Assembly: GCF_001612785.1 (NCBI RefSeq)
Contig: NZ_BDBC01000040.1
Span: 1 to 35,313 of the forward strand
Length of the DNA: 35,313 nucleotides
Direction of reading: 5' to 3'
Origin: Nocardia beijingensis NBRC 16342
GTDB taxonomy: Bacteria > Actinomycetota > Actinomycetes > Mycobacteriales > Mycobacteriaceae
Within the stretch, counting starts at the first letter, position 1; each line of letters begins with the position of its first letter. The notes below the pieces were generated by a model, which had not been told where the DNA came from, did no database searches, and saw nothing but the letters and a program-made list of their open reading frames with translations. This document shows, piece after piece, positions 1 through 7,564 of the stretch. A program made the position numbers and the translations under genes.

Positions 1-32
1 GGCGCTCGGCGAGCGCGTGTTCGCCGAGCGCC
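1..32. repeat. Perfect 12-bp inverted repeat at window edge
   Basis: Arms 1-12 and 21-32 are exact reverse complements with an 8-base loop. It lies 64 bp downstream of the minus-strand gene ending at 96, so it could end that transcript. There is no T tract, and it also lies inside a possible coding frame, so it may be a coincidence of codon use. Confidence 0.35.
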
Positions 33-106
33 ATGCCGCGGGAACGCGGTCGGCTCCGCTCGCGGCGCGCGACCTGGCGGCCCGCGCGGTTCGCGTCAGC
101 CGATGA
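2..106 (+). CDS. 3' end of an unidentified gene cut by the window edge
   Basis: An open frame enters from the left edge and stops at TGA 104-106, giving 34 residues that are Ala/Arg-rich. About 88% of its codons end in G or C, as in the coding genes here, which suggests a real C-terminus. It would overlap the 3' end of the minus-strand gene at 96-383 by 11 bp. The fragment is too short to assign a family, and it could be chance open frame in GC-rich DNA. Confidence 0.3.
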   Translation, partial: ALGERVFAERHAAGTRSAPLAARDLAARAVRVSR

Positions 107-383
107 TCGCGTTCATGATCGTGCCCGCGCTCGTCGCCACCGCGCCACCGGCCATGGCGCTGGCGACCATCTTCGGCGACTGGAGACTGCCGCCGTTCCA
201 TTTCTCCCAGGCGAACCTGCCCCCGCCGTAGGTGATCGCCGTGATGCCCGACAACTGCACCAACCAGGTGAAGTAGCGGCCCATCTGCATCAATTTGTCC
301 GCCAGCGGCGGTTCTTCCGGGGTCGGATTTTCGAATTGCTGCGCCATCACGGTGTCGTGCAGCGCGGCGAGAATCATGCTCAC
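96..383 (-). CDS. Small membrane protein, function unknown
   Basis: The product is 95 residues. The start is GTG at 383 because AAGGAG (391-396) lies 7 nt upstream; the ATG two codons later would be 13 nt away. A polar, Pro/Glu-rich N-terminal part (about 16-26) is followed by a hydrophobic segment around 36-55 and a second Ala/Gly-rich one around 70-94, so it probably spans the membrane twice. Two small hydrophobic segments separated by a short loop recall VirB2/TrbC-type pilin subunits, but no conjugation gene is visible and I do not assign it. Its neighbours do not suggest a function. Confidence 0.7.
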   Translation of the reverse strand: MSMILAALHDTVMAQQFENPTPEEPPLADKLMQMGRYFTWLVQLSGITAITYGGGRFAWEKWNGGSLQSPKMVASAMAGGAVATSAGTIMNAIIG

Positions 384-748
384 GTTCGTGCTCCTTTTTC
401 ACATGGCGAGGTGATGCTGGAGACAATTCGAGAGAAAGAGCTGCGCTACCGAGGAGTCCGGCGCGCCACGGGCACTGCGACGGCCGCCGATCCGGCGGTC
501 CCGTGCCGTGGTCGTGCCCGTTTTCCGGATGGTTGCCGGTGACCACGTGACAAGATCGATTAGACCGCACGCCGCGGGTGTATTCCGCGCGACACACCGT
601 GGTGCGCATGATTCAACTCACAGCCGCACCCCGTGCCGGACCACGCTGCGACCACTACGATTTCACTAGGTGCAGGAACTGACATGATGTCGGTGCAGTG
701 CGGCGCCGAACCTTCCGCTGAGATCAGCGTGACCGCGGGGAGGGCACA
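384..748. other. Intergenic interval, no gene recognised
   Basis: This 365-bp divergent spacer lies between two tiny membrane protein genes. It is less GC-rich than its surroundings around 540-700. Open frames here (for example minus strand 560-754) have no recognisable product. It presumably carries both promoters, but I could not fix their positions. Confidence 0.5.
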
Positions 749-904
749 ATGCACACCGCTTTCTTGATTCCACTATTCATCACACTGGTGATCGTCACCG
801 CGACAGCCGTCGTGGCCGGTTACGCCACCGTCGTCGCGGCCTATTGGTGTGAGCTGCGCGCCGCCGAAAGGCACGGCGGCCATCCGGGCATGTCGCGGCG
901 CTGA
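749..904 (+). CDS. 51-residue single-span membrane protein
   Basis: ATG at 749 follows a purine-rich GGGGAGGG (737-744) at good spacing, and the frame stops at TGA 902-904. The product is 51 residues: a long hydrophobic helix from about residue 4 to 32, rich in Val, Ala, Ile and Thr, then a short charged tail containing Cys and a His/Gly-rich end. It would sit in the membrane as a single-span microprotein. A strong stem-loop follows 18 bp after the stop (922-951), so it is likely its own transcript. Family and function are unknown. Confidence 0.6.
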   Translation: MHTAFLIPLFITLVIVTATAVVAGYATVVAAYWCELRAAERHGGHPGMSRR

Positions 905-921
905 CCGCGCCGCAGGCGAAG

Positions 922-951
922 GGGCCGGGGGTCGCTCCGACACCCCGGCCC
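922..951. terminator. Bidirectional stem-loop between convergent genes
   Basis: GGGCCGGGG (922-930) pairs with 943-951 and GTCG (931-934) with 938-941, leaving one bulged A and a 3-base loop, for 13 bp of mostly GC stem. It lies between the stop at 904 (plus) and the stop at 967 (minus), so it can end both transcripts. It has no U tract, which is common in high-GC actinobacteria. Confidence 0.65.
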
Positions 952-966
952 GGCCGTCGTCTCCGA

Positions 967-1908
967 TTACGCCGTTACACCGGATCCGGCACGCACCGTC
1001 TCGCCGATCCACGGCACGACCGCGTCCCGGACCCGCACGGTCCGTGGCAGCAGGCCGTTGGCCGCCAGCAGATCGGCCGCGTGCTGCTGTTCGTTCAGGA
1101 AATCCTCGGAGACGGGTTCGACACCGAAGGGCCGCCCGCGCAGCGCGGCCTCCCACGCGTCCAGGCTCGCGGTTCCGCCGCGGGCCACCACGTCGTCCAC
1201 GAAGTACTGTGCGGCCGCGCGGGGGTTCTCCGTGATCCACGCGTCCGACTGTTGCAGAGCCGTGATGATCGCCGTCAGCGCCTCACGGTTGCCCTCGGCG
1301 AAGTCCCGGCGGGTGAACCACAGCGAGGGGTGGCTGAACAGCGATTCCGTATCCACGAGAGTGCGCAGGTCGGCGGCCTCCTCGATGGTGGCGAGACCGG
1401 GATACGCGCCGACCCAGGCGTCGAGGTCGCCGCGCAGCAGCGCGGCGCCGCCGTCGTGCACGTCGACGTCGACCGGTTCGATGTCCTTCCAGGCCAGCCC
1501 CGCCCGGTCCAGCGCGAACAGCGCGAGGGTGGTCTGCCAGGAGCCGTGGGCGATGCCGACCCGCTTGCCCTTCAGGTCCAGCACCGTCTCGATGCCGGCA
1601 TCGGCCTTGGCGACCAGGCGGCCGTTCTCCACGCGCGGCCCGGAGATGCCGACGTAGACGATGTCGCGGCCGTTGGCGAGGGCGGTCACCGGCGGGGTGA
1701 AACCGGTGCCGATGAAGTCGTAGCCGCCGTCGAACAGATGATCCGAATGCAGCGACGGCAACCCGCGCTTCGGATCGACCGGGGCCGGGCGCGGCAACTC
1801 ACGCAGGTCGACCCACTCCACGTCGGGCAGCAGGTTCTCCAGTATGCCGCGGTGGCGCAGGACGAACAGGGAGTTGTTGTGCGGGAAATAGCCGACACGA
1901 ATGGTCAT
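967..1908 (-). CDS. Solute-binding-fold protein without signal peptide (SsuA/DszB superfamily)
   Basis: This 313-residue protein is last in the eight-gene operon. It has the NrtA/SsuA/TauA-type type-2 periplasmic-binding fold: an N-terminal beta strand (IRVGYFPH), a FDGGYDF segment, a VYVG strand and the typical DLKGKRVGI motif around residue 110. ATG 1908 is preceded by GAGGAGCG. No export signal or lipobox follows it, and the upstream in-frame codons, which lie inside the aldolase gene, encode no signal sequence, so it should stay in the cytoplasm. It contains no cysteine, so it cannot be a DszB-type Cys desulfinase. It may be a cytosolic binding protein, a sensor or an enzyme built on this fold. 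Family call firm; role unknown. Confidence 0.8.
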   Translation of the reverse strand: MTIRVGYFPHNNSLFVLRHRGILENLLPDVEWVDLRELPRPAPVDPKRGLPSLHSDHLFDGGYDFIGTGFTPPVTALANGRDIVYVGISGPRVENGRLVAKADAGIETVLDLKGKRVGIAHGSWQTTLALFALDRAGLAWKDIEPVDVDVHDGGAALLRGDLDAWVGAYPGLATIEEAADLRTLVDTESLFSHPSLWFTRRDFAEGNREALTAIITALQQSDAWITENPRAAAQYFVDDVVARGGTASLDAWEAALRGRPFGVEPVSEDFLNEQQHAADLLAANGLLPRTVRVRDAVVPWIGETVRAGSGVTA

Positions 1909-1940
1909 GATCGCTCCTCGATCTCGATGTGCGGGGCCGG

Positions 1941-2648
1941 TCAGATCAGGCCGCGGCGGCGCGCCTCGTCGGCGAGGCCGGTGCGGCTCCACTGCACCGC
2001 GAGGTTGGACGGATCGAATTCGGCCGAGCCGCCCAATGTTTCGGCGATCGCCTGATACTGCGCGCCTTCTTCCAGCAGCACGACGAACTTCGCCAGCTCC
2101 AGCAGCCCCGCGCGGCCGATGACGTTCGCGCCGCCGTTGGCCTCGAAGATCGCGACCAGATCCGGGTCGTCGACCAGCTTGGACAGGATGAAATCGCCCG
2201 CGCCGATGCTGCGGTCGATGTGCGGCGGGACGGCCCTGGACAGCGTGAGCCGCTGGGCGGCCGCGTAGCGGATCGGCAGCGTGCGATGGGTCTGCGCCCA
2301 TCCGCCCAGCCACGGTGTGTGGATGTGCACGACGGAGGTGATCTCCGGATGCGCGCGGAACACCTTCGCGTACCCGGTGACGAACCCCGCGGAGCCCGTG
2401 CCTGCCAGCACCTCGCCGTCGAAGGTGGCGACCACCGGCGCGACGGTGCGGTCGTCGGCCCACGGGCCCGGCTCGTTCAACGCGACGGCGATCTCCGCAC
2501 CGGGAACGCGCTCCACGAAATTGACGGTGCCGTTGCCGGAGACGGTGCCGGTCTCCCGGAACACCCGGAACGCCTTCTCGGCGTCGCGCGCGGCGGCGGC
2601 GACGAAAGCGGCGACGGACTCCGGCAATCGGGTCTCGGTGGTGGTCAT
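1941..2648 (-). CDS. Class II aldolase/adducin-family protein with altered metal site
   Basis: This 235-residue cytosolic protein has the class II aldolase (AraD/FucA) fold. The zinc-binding HxH pair is present as H108-I-H110 after VV, with the family's ALN and GYAKVFRAHPE context. In most members a third His lies in an NHG motif; here the matching place reads N171-G172-G173. The catalytic Glu expected about 20 residues before HxH (a PSSE-like motif in FucA) is replaced by a Gly/Ala segment. It may use another ligand, have lost metal, or act on an unusual substrate. A 14-bp gap with AGGAGA separates it from the upstream monooxygenase gene, so it is in the operon. An aldolase could process the carbon skeleton left after sulfur removal (inference). 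Confidence 0.85.
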   Translation of the reverse strand: MTTTETRLPESVAAFVAAAARDAEKAFRVFRETGTVSGNGTVNFVERVPGAEIAVALNEPGPWADDRTVAPVVATFDGEVLAGTGSAGFVTGYAKVFRAHPEITSVVHIHTPWLGGWAQTHRTLPIRYAAAQRLTLSRAVPPHIDRSIGAGDFILSKLVDDPDLVAIFEANGGANVIGRAGLLELAKFVVLLEEGAQYQAIAETLGGSAEFDPSNLAVQWSRTGLADEARRRGLI

Positions 2649-2662
2649 GGTCTCTCCTGGAT

Positions 2663-3832
2663 CTATCGAGCGGGGGAAAGGGACGCCGCGGCGGCGGACG
2701 CGGTGAGCCGGGATCGGCCGAGCAGCGGGAGCACCTCTTCGCCGACGCGGTAGGCCTCCTCGAGGTGCGGGTTGCCCGCGAGGATGAACGCGTCGACGCC
2801 GAGGTCGATCAGCTCGTCGAGCCGCTGCGCCACCTGCTCGTAGCTGCCGACGAGGCCGAACGCGGGACCACCTCGGATCAGGCTGAATCCGCACCAGACG
2901 TTGGGCTGGACCTCGAGGTCGCGGTAGCCGGTGATGGTCTCGGGCACCCAGCCCTGGATGCGGGCGGCGCCGACCGAATCGCCCTTGGCGGCGCGCTCGG
3001 CCGCGCCGCGGTCGACGAAAGCCCAGCCCTTCTCGATCTCCGCCCAGGCCGCCTCCTCGGTGTGCCGGGCCACGACGTCGATGCGCACGGCGAACTTCGG
3101 TGTGCGGCCGATGCTTCCGGCGTTCGCGCGGACGCCGTCGAACTTGGCGCGCAGATCGGCGAACGGCTCCAGCCAGGACAGGTAGTAGTCGGCGTGCCTG
3201 CCCGCGGCGTGCACGGCGGCGGCGGAGGACCCCGAGAAGTACACCTCGGGGAACGGCTGACCGGCGATGCCCGGCGCGAGCGCCGCGCCCTCGGTGCGGA
3301 AGAACCGGCCCTCGTGGTCGTAGGGCTCGCCGTCCCATACGCCGCGCAGCACGTCGAGGAATTCGCTGGTGCGGGCGTAGCGGTCGTCGTGTGCGACCTT
3401 GTCGCCCCACCACAGCTGGGCGGGCCCGCCGCCACCGCTGATGATGTTGTAGACCAACCGGCCGCCGGTGGCGCGCTGCAGGCTGGCCGACATCCGCGCC
3501 GCCTGCACCGGATGCAGGAAGCCGGGCTGGAAGGCGACCATGAACCGGTAGGTGGTGGTCTCCCCGGCCAGCGCCGCGGCGACCGCCCACGGGTCGTCGG
3601 TCACGGGGAACGACGGCAGCAGGCCACCGAGGAAACCGGCCGATTCGGAGGCCTTCGCCACCGCCGCCATGTGGTCGATGTAGCCATAGCCGTCCAGGGC
3701 GCCGGCACGGATGGCGGGTGCGATATTGCCCGGCCCGTAACCGTTGGCGTGGCCGCGGTTGTAGCGGCGCGGCGTGCGCAGCGACGCGTGGTCGCCCTCC
3801 ATGCCGATGCGCCAGTAGATGTCGATGGTCAT
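2663..3832 (-). CDS. SsuD-like FMNH2-dependent alkanesulfonate monooxygenase
   Basis: This 389-residue LLM-superfamily protein resembles E. coli SsuD (about 380 aa) end to end, most clearly in the C-terminal block with IRGG (319-322), LVGSYEQVAQR and PHLEEAYRVGE. SsuD uses FMNH2 and O2 to release sulfite from sulfonates. By remembered alignment, SsuD Arg226 and Arg297 correspond to R250 and R320 here, His228 to D252, Tyr331 to N354, and the Cys54 site has no Cys. Substrate may therefore differ from simple alkanesulfonates. Its ATG overlaps the preceding gene's stop (ATGA, 3829-3832), indicating coupled translation. No partner flavin reductase (SsuE/DszD) is encoded in the window operon. Chemistry is inferred. 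Confidence 0.9.
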   Translation of the reverse strand: MTIDIYWRIGMEGDHASLRTPRRYNRGHANGYGPGNIAPAIRAGALDGYGYIDHMAAVAKASESAGFLGGLLPSFPVTDDPWAVAAALAGETTTYRFMVAFQPGFLHPVQAARMSASLQRATGGRLVYNIISGGGGPAQLWWGDKVAHDDRYARTSEFLDVLRGVWDGEPYDHEGRFFRTEGAALAPGIAGQPFPEVYFSGSSAAAVHAAGRHADYYLSWLEPFADLRAKFDGVRANAGSIGRTPKFAVRIDVVARHTEEAAWAEIEKGWAFVDRGAAERAAKGDSVGAARIQGWVPETITGYRDLEVQPNVWCGFSLIRGGPAFGLVGSYEQVAQRLDELIDLGVDAFILAGNPHLEEAYRVGEEVLPLLGRSRLTASAAAASLSPAR

Positions 3833-4929
3833 GCGATCGCCTCCTGCGCGGTCAGCGTGCGGCCGGCCGGGTCGGCGAGGAACAAGAGGTGTTCGCCCAC
3901 GCGGTGCAGTTCCTCGATGTGCGGGTGCCCGGAGAGCACCACGCTGTCGACGCCAGCCTCGATATAGGACGAAAGGCGTTGCGCTACTTGCTCATAGCTG
4001 CCAACGAGGCCGATATTCGCGGCGTATCCGAGGTCGGCGAATCCCGCCCACCGGCCGTCACCCAGATCGTGCTGCCGTGCGCCGGGACCTTCCGGGTGCA
4101 CCTCGCGCCACTGGCGTTCGGCGCGGGCCCATGCCTCGTCTTCGGTTTCCCGCGCGATGACCGGCAACTCCAGTCCGGCGCGCACCGTCCGCCCCGCCGC
4201 CGTCGCGCGTTCGCGCAGGGCGGCGATCGCGGTACGCACGCCCGCCGCGGTCTCGGTGAAGACGTGCACGTCACCGTGTTCGGCCGACAGCGCGATGGCC
4301 GCCGTGGAAGCACCGGAGGTATAGACCGCCGGGAACGGCAGTCCGGACAGGATGCCGCGGAAACCACCGTCGATCACGTCGTAGTACGCGCCTTCGTAGT
4401 GGAATCCGGTACCGGCGAAACCCGCCGACGGCACCGCAGCGTCGTTCCATACGCCCCGGGCGACGGTCAGGAACTCAGCGGCCCTGGCGTAGCGGTCGTC
4501 CCCGGTGACGCGGTCGCCGCGCGCCCGCGCGTCGGCCGGATCGGTGTCGACGGCCAGCTGCCAGGCCAGGCGGCCGCCCGAGAGACGTTGCAGGGTGGCC
4601 GACATCTTCGCGGCGTAGACGGGAGTGCCGAAGGCGGGCTGGAATTCGACGACGACGCGCGAGTGCCGGGTGCGGCGCAGCGCGCCGCCCGCCACGATCC
4701 ACGATTCCTCGCCGTGCGGATCGTAGGGCGCGAGCACGCCGTCGAGCCCGGCCAGTTCGGCGGCATCGATGACCTGGGCGAGGTCGTCGAACGGGCCGAA
4801 GCGCCCCGGCCGCAGGTCGGTCGCGGGCGTCACCGGCGCCGGTCCGCCGAAGCCGCCGCGGTTGCGTCGTTCGGGGCGGGCGTGGCGGCCGTCGCCACGG
4901 GAGGGCAAGCGCCACAGGAATTCCGTCAT
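3829..4929 (-). CDS. Divergent SsuD-like LLM monooxygenase
   Basis: This 366-residue LLM flavoprotein is a distant paralogue of the next gene. It opens with the family's FLWRLPSRGDG strand and ends with LVGSYEQVAQR, VLSGHPHIEE and LHRVGEHLLF. The residues that match SsuD Arg226, His228 and Tyr331 appear to be Glu254, Pro256 and His335, and the LVRGG segment carrying Arg297 is replaced by a shorter DLGYAAN stretch (299-305). This suggests a different substrate or a different oxygenation step from its neighbour. It overlaps both neighbours by 4 bp (4926-4929 and 3829-3832), so all three proteins are probably made in step. It could still act on sulfur, for example on a sulfone or thioether, but the sequence does not show which. 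Confidence 0.88.
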   Translation of the reverse strand: MTEFLWRLPSRGDGRHARPERRNRGGFGGPAPVTPATDLRPGRFGPFDDLAQVIDAAELAGLDGVLAPYDPHGEESWIVAGGALRRTRHSRVVVEFQPAFGTPVYAAKMSATLQRLSGGRLAWQLAVDTDPADARARGDRVTGDDRYARAAEFLTVARGVWNDAAVPSAGFAGTGFHYEGAYYDVIDGGFRGILSGLPFPAVYTSGASTAAIALSAEHGDVHVFTETAAGVRTAIAALRERATAAGRTVRAGLELPVIARETEDEAWARAERQWREVHPEGPGARQHDLGDGRWAGFADLGYAANIGLVGSYEQVAQRLSSYIEAGVDSVVLSGHPHIEELHRVGEHLLFLADPAGRTLTAQEAIA

Positions 4930-5951
4930 GCGGGGACCTTCCCGGACGCGACGAGCTCCCTGGCCCTGGCCAGCGGCTCGGGCGCGACCCAGGAATCCAG
5001 ATCGAAGTCGGCGGCGAGGAAACCGTGCGTGTAGAGGAATTGCTTCTGCACGCCGATCAGCTCGATCCGCTCGTCCGACAGCGAGGGGTGCAGATCCCGG
5101 TGGAAGTTCTCGCCGTACGCCGCGACGACGCCCTCCGGGCCGGACAGCGTCTCGCGCTGGAGTACCTCCCGGACGCCGGTCAGATCGCCCGCGGCCCAGT
5201 CCGCCGCGCGCAGGCTCTGCGCGAGAAACTCGACGACCACCTCCGGACGCGACTGGAGCAGCTCCTCGTGCACGGTGATGGGGCGAGGCGTGCCGTTGTT
5301 CACCCGGAAGCGTTTGGCCTCGGTGGCGTCCAGATCCACCGCGACGCGCAGACCGTGCTCCCGCGCGACCTCCTGTGCGCGGGCGCCCTTGACGTAGATG
5401 GCGTCCACCTCACCGCGCAGCAACTCTTCGACGCCCCAGGTGACCACGCGGCGATTCGCCTGGACCTCGGTGCGCACCTGCGGGTCGCGCTCGACGCCGA
5501 TCTCGGTCATGCGGACGTCGGCGAGGGTGTGCCCGCCGAGTCGCAGCGCGTTCGCGAAACCGTGCAGCGCCATCGCGCGGGGAAAGCTGCGCGGCTGGTC
5601 TTGCGCCCAAGCCGGGACGCCGATGCGCAGACCGGCCAGCTCCGTCGGGCCGCCGACCGTGGACTCCGGCCCGACCAGGATCGCTTGCGCCTCATCGATC
5701 CAGGTCAGACCGATCAACCGGGTCGGTGAGCCCTGGGCGCGCGCCGCGAGGGCCGGAACGTTGCCGCCCTCGCGGATCAGCCCGGACAGGTCGTGCAGGA
5801 AATGATGGCCCGCGAGCTCGGGCCCCGCGTCCTGGAGGACGCCGAACTCCAGCCCGGCCCGCGTGGCGGTGTCGCCGAGCCAGCCGAGGCTGTGCGCGAG
5901 CCCGCTCGCCGTGGGTACCGGGCAACGGGTGTACCAGAGGGTGTCGGTCAT
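4926..5951 (-). CDS. DszB-family sulfinate desulfinase
   Basis: This 341-residue protein resembles DszB, the Rhodococcus 2-hydroxybiphenyl-2-sulfinate desulfinase (365 aa), which cleaves a C-S bond to release sulfite on a solute-binding-protein fold. The N-terminus LWYTRCPVP matches DszB's LTYSNCPVP, placing the catalytic Cys27 at C10. DszB His60 and Arg70 correspond to H50 and R60, with identical 10-residue spacing, followed by EGGNVPAL against FGGEIPPL. The C-terminus (QFLYTHGFL, SWVAPEPL) also matches. There is no signal peptide, as expected for a cytosolic enzyme. ATG 5951 lies within the ATPase stop (ATGA), with AAGGAG just upstream. No DszC homologue is present, so the sulfinate must come from the neighbouring LLM enzymes or from outside. 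Homologue comparison is from memory; substrate unknown. Confidence 0.88.
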   Translation of the reverse strand: MTDTLWYTRCPVPTASGLAHSLGWLGDTATRAGLEFGVLQDAGPELAGHHFLHDLSGLIREGGNVPALAARAQGSPTRLIGLTWIDEAQAILVGPESTVGGPTELAGLRIGVPAWAQDQPRSFPRAMALHGFANALRLGGHTLADVRMTEIGVERDPQVRTEVQANRRVVTWGVEELLRGEVDAIYVKGARAQEVAREHGLRVAVDLDATEAKRFRVNNGTPRPITVHEELLQSRPEVVVEFLAQSLRAADWAAGDLTGVREVLQRETLSGPEGVVAAYGENFHRDLHPSLSDERIELIGVQKQFLYTHGFLAADFDLDSWVAPEPLARARELVASGKVPA

Positions 5952-6727
5952 GAGGCACTCCTTGGAGCGGACGTGGTGCGACCCACGCCGAGCTGAGTGA
6001 GGAAAAGGGATTGGTAACGCAAGGTTTCGGGGTCGGCGCGGTCGCGCGGGCGGGGCGCGTCGATGTCGACGTCCAGGGCGAAGCGCCCTTCGTCCAGGAT
6101 CAGCACGCGGTCGGCCAGGCGAATCGCCTCGTCCACGTCGTGGGTCACCATGAGCACCGCGGGACGGTGGCGGGCCACCAGATCGCCCACCAGATCCTGC
6201 ATCTGCAGGCGGGTCAGCGCGTCCAGCGCCGCGAACGGCTCGTCGAGCAGCAGCAGTTCCGGCTCGCGGACGAGCGCGCGTGCCAGCGCCGCGCGCTGCG
6301 CCTCGCCGCCGGAGAGCGTCGCGGGCCACTGCCTGGCCTTACCGTCGAGGTTGACCTCGGCCAGGGCCCGCAACCCGGCGTCGCGGTTGCCCCGGGAACG
6401 GCGCTGGCCGACGATCACGTTCGCCAGCACCCGTTTCGAGGGAATCAGCCGCGGCTCTTGATAGACGGTGGTGCGCCGCGCCGGGACCAGCACTTCGCCC
6501 GCGTCCGGCGCTTCCAGTCCGGTGAGCAGGCGCAGCAGTGTGGTCTTTCCGGTGCCGCTCGGCCCGAGCAGGACGACGAACTCGCCGCGCCGGATGGTCA
6601 GATCCACGCCGTCGAGCACGGTCTTGGCGCCGAACGACTTGCGCAGGCCGGTGATCGAGACGGCGACCGGCTCCTCCGCCGTCGGCGCGGTGGTCACCTC
6701 GGCCGCGGGTTCGGTGACGGCGGTCAT
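5948..6727 (-). CDS. Sulfonate/nitrate-type ABC transporter ATPase (SsuB-like)
   Basis: This 259-residue ABC ATPase drives import for the permease and lipoprotein encoded just upstream. Walker A is GPSGTGKTT (55-63), the Q-loop Gln is about residue 90, the signature LSGGE is 138-142, Walker B LLLLDEP is 158-164 and the switch His is H196. The PSGTGKTT P-loop and LSGGEAQR signature fit the SsuB/TauB/NrtC group. The first 20 residues are a disordered Ala/Thr/Pro/Glu extension. The start ATG 6727 overlaps the permease stop (6724-6727) and its stop overlaps the desulfinase start, so membrane and cytosolic parts of the pathway are translationally linked. Confidence 0.93.
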   Translation of the reverse strand: MTAVTEPAAEVTTAPTAEEPVAVSITGLRKSFGAKTVLDGVDLTIRRGEFVVLLGPSGTGKTTLLRLLTGLEAPDAGEVLVPARRTTVYQEPRLIPSKRVLANVIVGQRRSRGNRDAGLRALAEVNLDGKARQWPATLSGGEAQRAALARALVREPELLLLDEPFAALDALTRLQMQDLVGDLVARHRPAVLMVTHDVDEAIRLADRVLILDEGRFALDVDIDAPRPRDRADPETLRYQSLFLTQLGVGRTTSAPRSAS

Positions 6728-7563
6728 CGGATCGCCACCTGTCCGCGCCATGGCATCGCGAAGCGCTCCGCCAACCGCACCAGCCCGTCGAAGACCAAGC
6801 CGAGCAGCGCGTACAACACCACGCACAGCACCATGTAGTCGGTGCGGTTGTACTCCTGCGCCAAGGTGACGAGGTAGCCGACGCCCTCCTTGGTGCCTAC
6901 CTGCTCGGCCGCGATGAGGCCGGTGATGCTGATGGACAGGCACACGCGCAGCGCCATCAGCACGCCGGGCAGCGCGGAAGGGAGGATGACCTCCCAGACC
7001 AGCCGCGGACCGGTGAGCCCGAAACTCCGGGCGGCCTCGACCATCTTGCGGTCGACGTTGCGCACGCCGAGATAGGTGTAGGCGTACATGGGCGCCACCG
7101 TCGCGACGGCGATGAGCAGCACCTTGTACAGCTCGTCGATGCCGAACCACGCGATGAACAGCGGCACCAGCGCCAGGAACGGCACGGCGCGCAGGATCTG
7201 CATGGTCGAATCGACCAGTTCCTCACCGAGGCTGGACAGTCCGGAGACCAGACCAAGCAGCAGGCCGATGGCCACCCCGATCCCGACGCCGAAGGCGGCG
7301 CGGGTGAACGACGCGACCGCGAAGTCCAGCAGCTGGCCGGTGCCGAGCAACTCGGTGAACGCCGTCCACACCGCTGGCGGCCCCGCCAGCACGCGCTCGG
7401 AGAGCGCTCCGCTGGCCGAACCAGCCCACCAACCCGCGACGATCAGGGCCGGGAGCAGGAACCGCAGCGGCACGGAAAACCATGTGGGCCTGCGCTTCCC
7501 GACTCGGGTACGGGGCGGGGCGAGCTCGGCGGGCCCGACCCCGGCCGCCACGACGACCGCCAT
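6724..7563 (-). CDS. Sulfonate-type ABC transporter permease (SsuC-like)
   Basis: This 279-residue BPD-transport permease belongs to the SsuC/TauC/NrtB group. After a 25-residue cytoplasmic head come about six membrane helices, and the cytoplasmic EAA loop (EAARSFGLTGPRLVWEVILP) that docks on the ATPase lies near residues 175-195. The family's VPLFIAWFG strand precedes it. ATG 7563 is one base after the lipoprotein stop, and its own stop overlaps the ATPase start. With the binding lipoprotein and the ATPase it forms a complete importer for a small oxidised sulfur compound; the exact solute cannot be read from the sequence. Confidence 0.93.
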   Translation of the reverse strand: MAVVVAAGVGPAELAPPRTRVGKRRPTWFSVPLRFLLPALIVAGWWAGSASGALSERVLAGPPAVWTAFTELLGTGQLLDFAVASFTRAAFGVGIGVAIGLLLGLVSGLSSLGEELVDSTMQILRAVPFLALVPLFIAWFGIDELYKVLLIAVATVAPMYAYTYLGVRNVDRKMVEAARSFGLTGPRLVWEVILPSALPGVLMALRVCLSISITGLIAAEQVGTKEGVGYLVTLAQEYNRTDYMVLCVVLYALLGLVFDGLVRLAERFAMPWRGQVAIR

Positions 7564-7564
7564 C

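Noticed and set aside
96..383. Calling the 95-residue protein a conjugation pilin
   Set aside because: Only its size and two hydrophobic segments fit VirB2/TrbC; no secretion or relaxase gene is visible.
560..754. Minus-strand 64-codon frame in the first spacer
   Set aside because: No ribosome site, no recognisable feature, and it overlaps the start of the better supported plus-strand microprotein.
2663..4929. Naming the two LLM genes dszA or dszC
   Set aside because: Both resemble SsuD in length and C-terminal motifs. DszA is longer (about 450 aa, NtaA type) and DszC is an acyl-CoA dehydrogenase-like protein.
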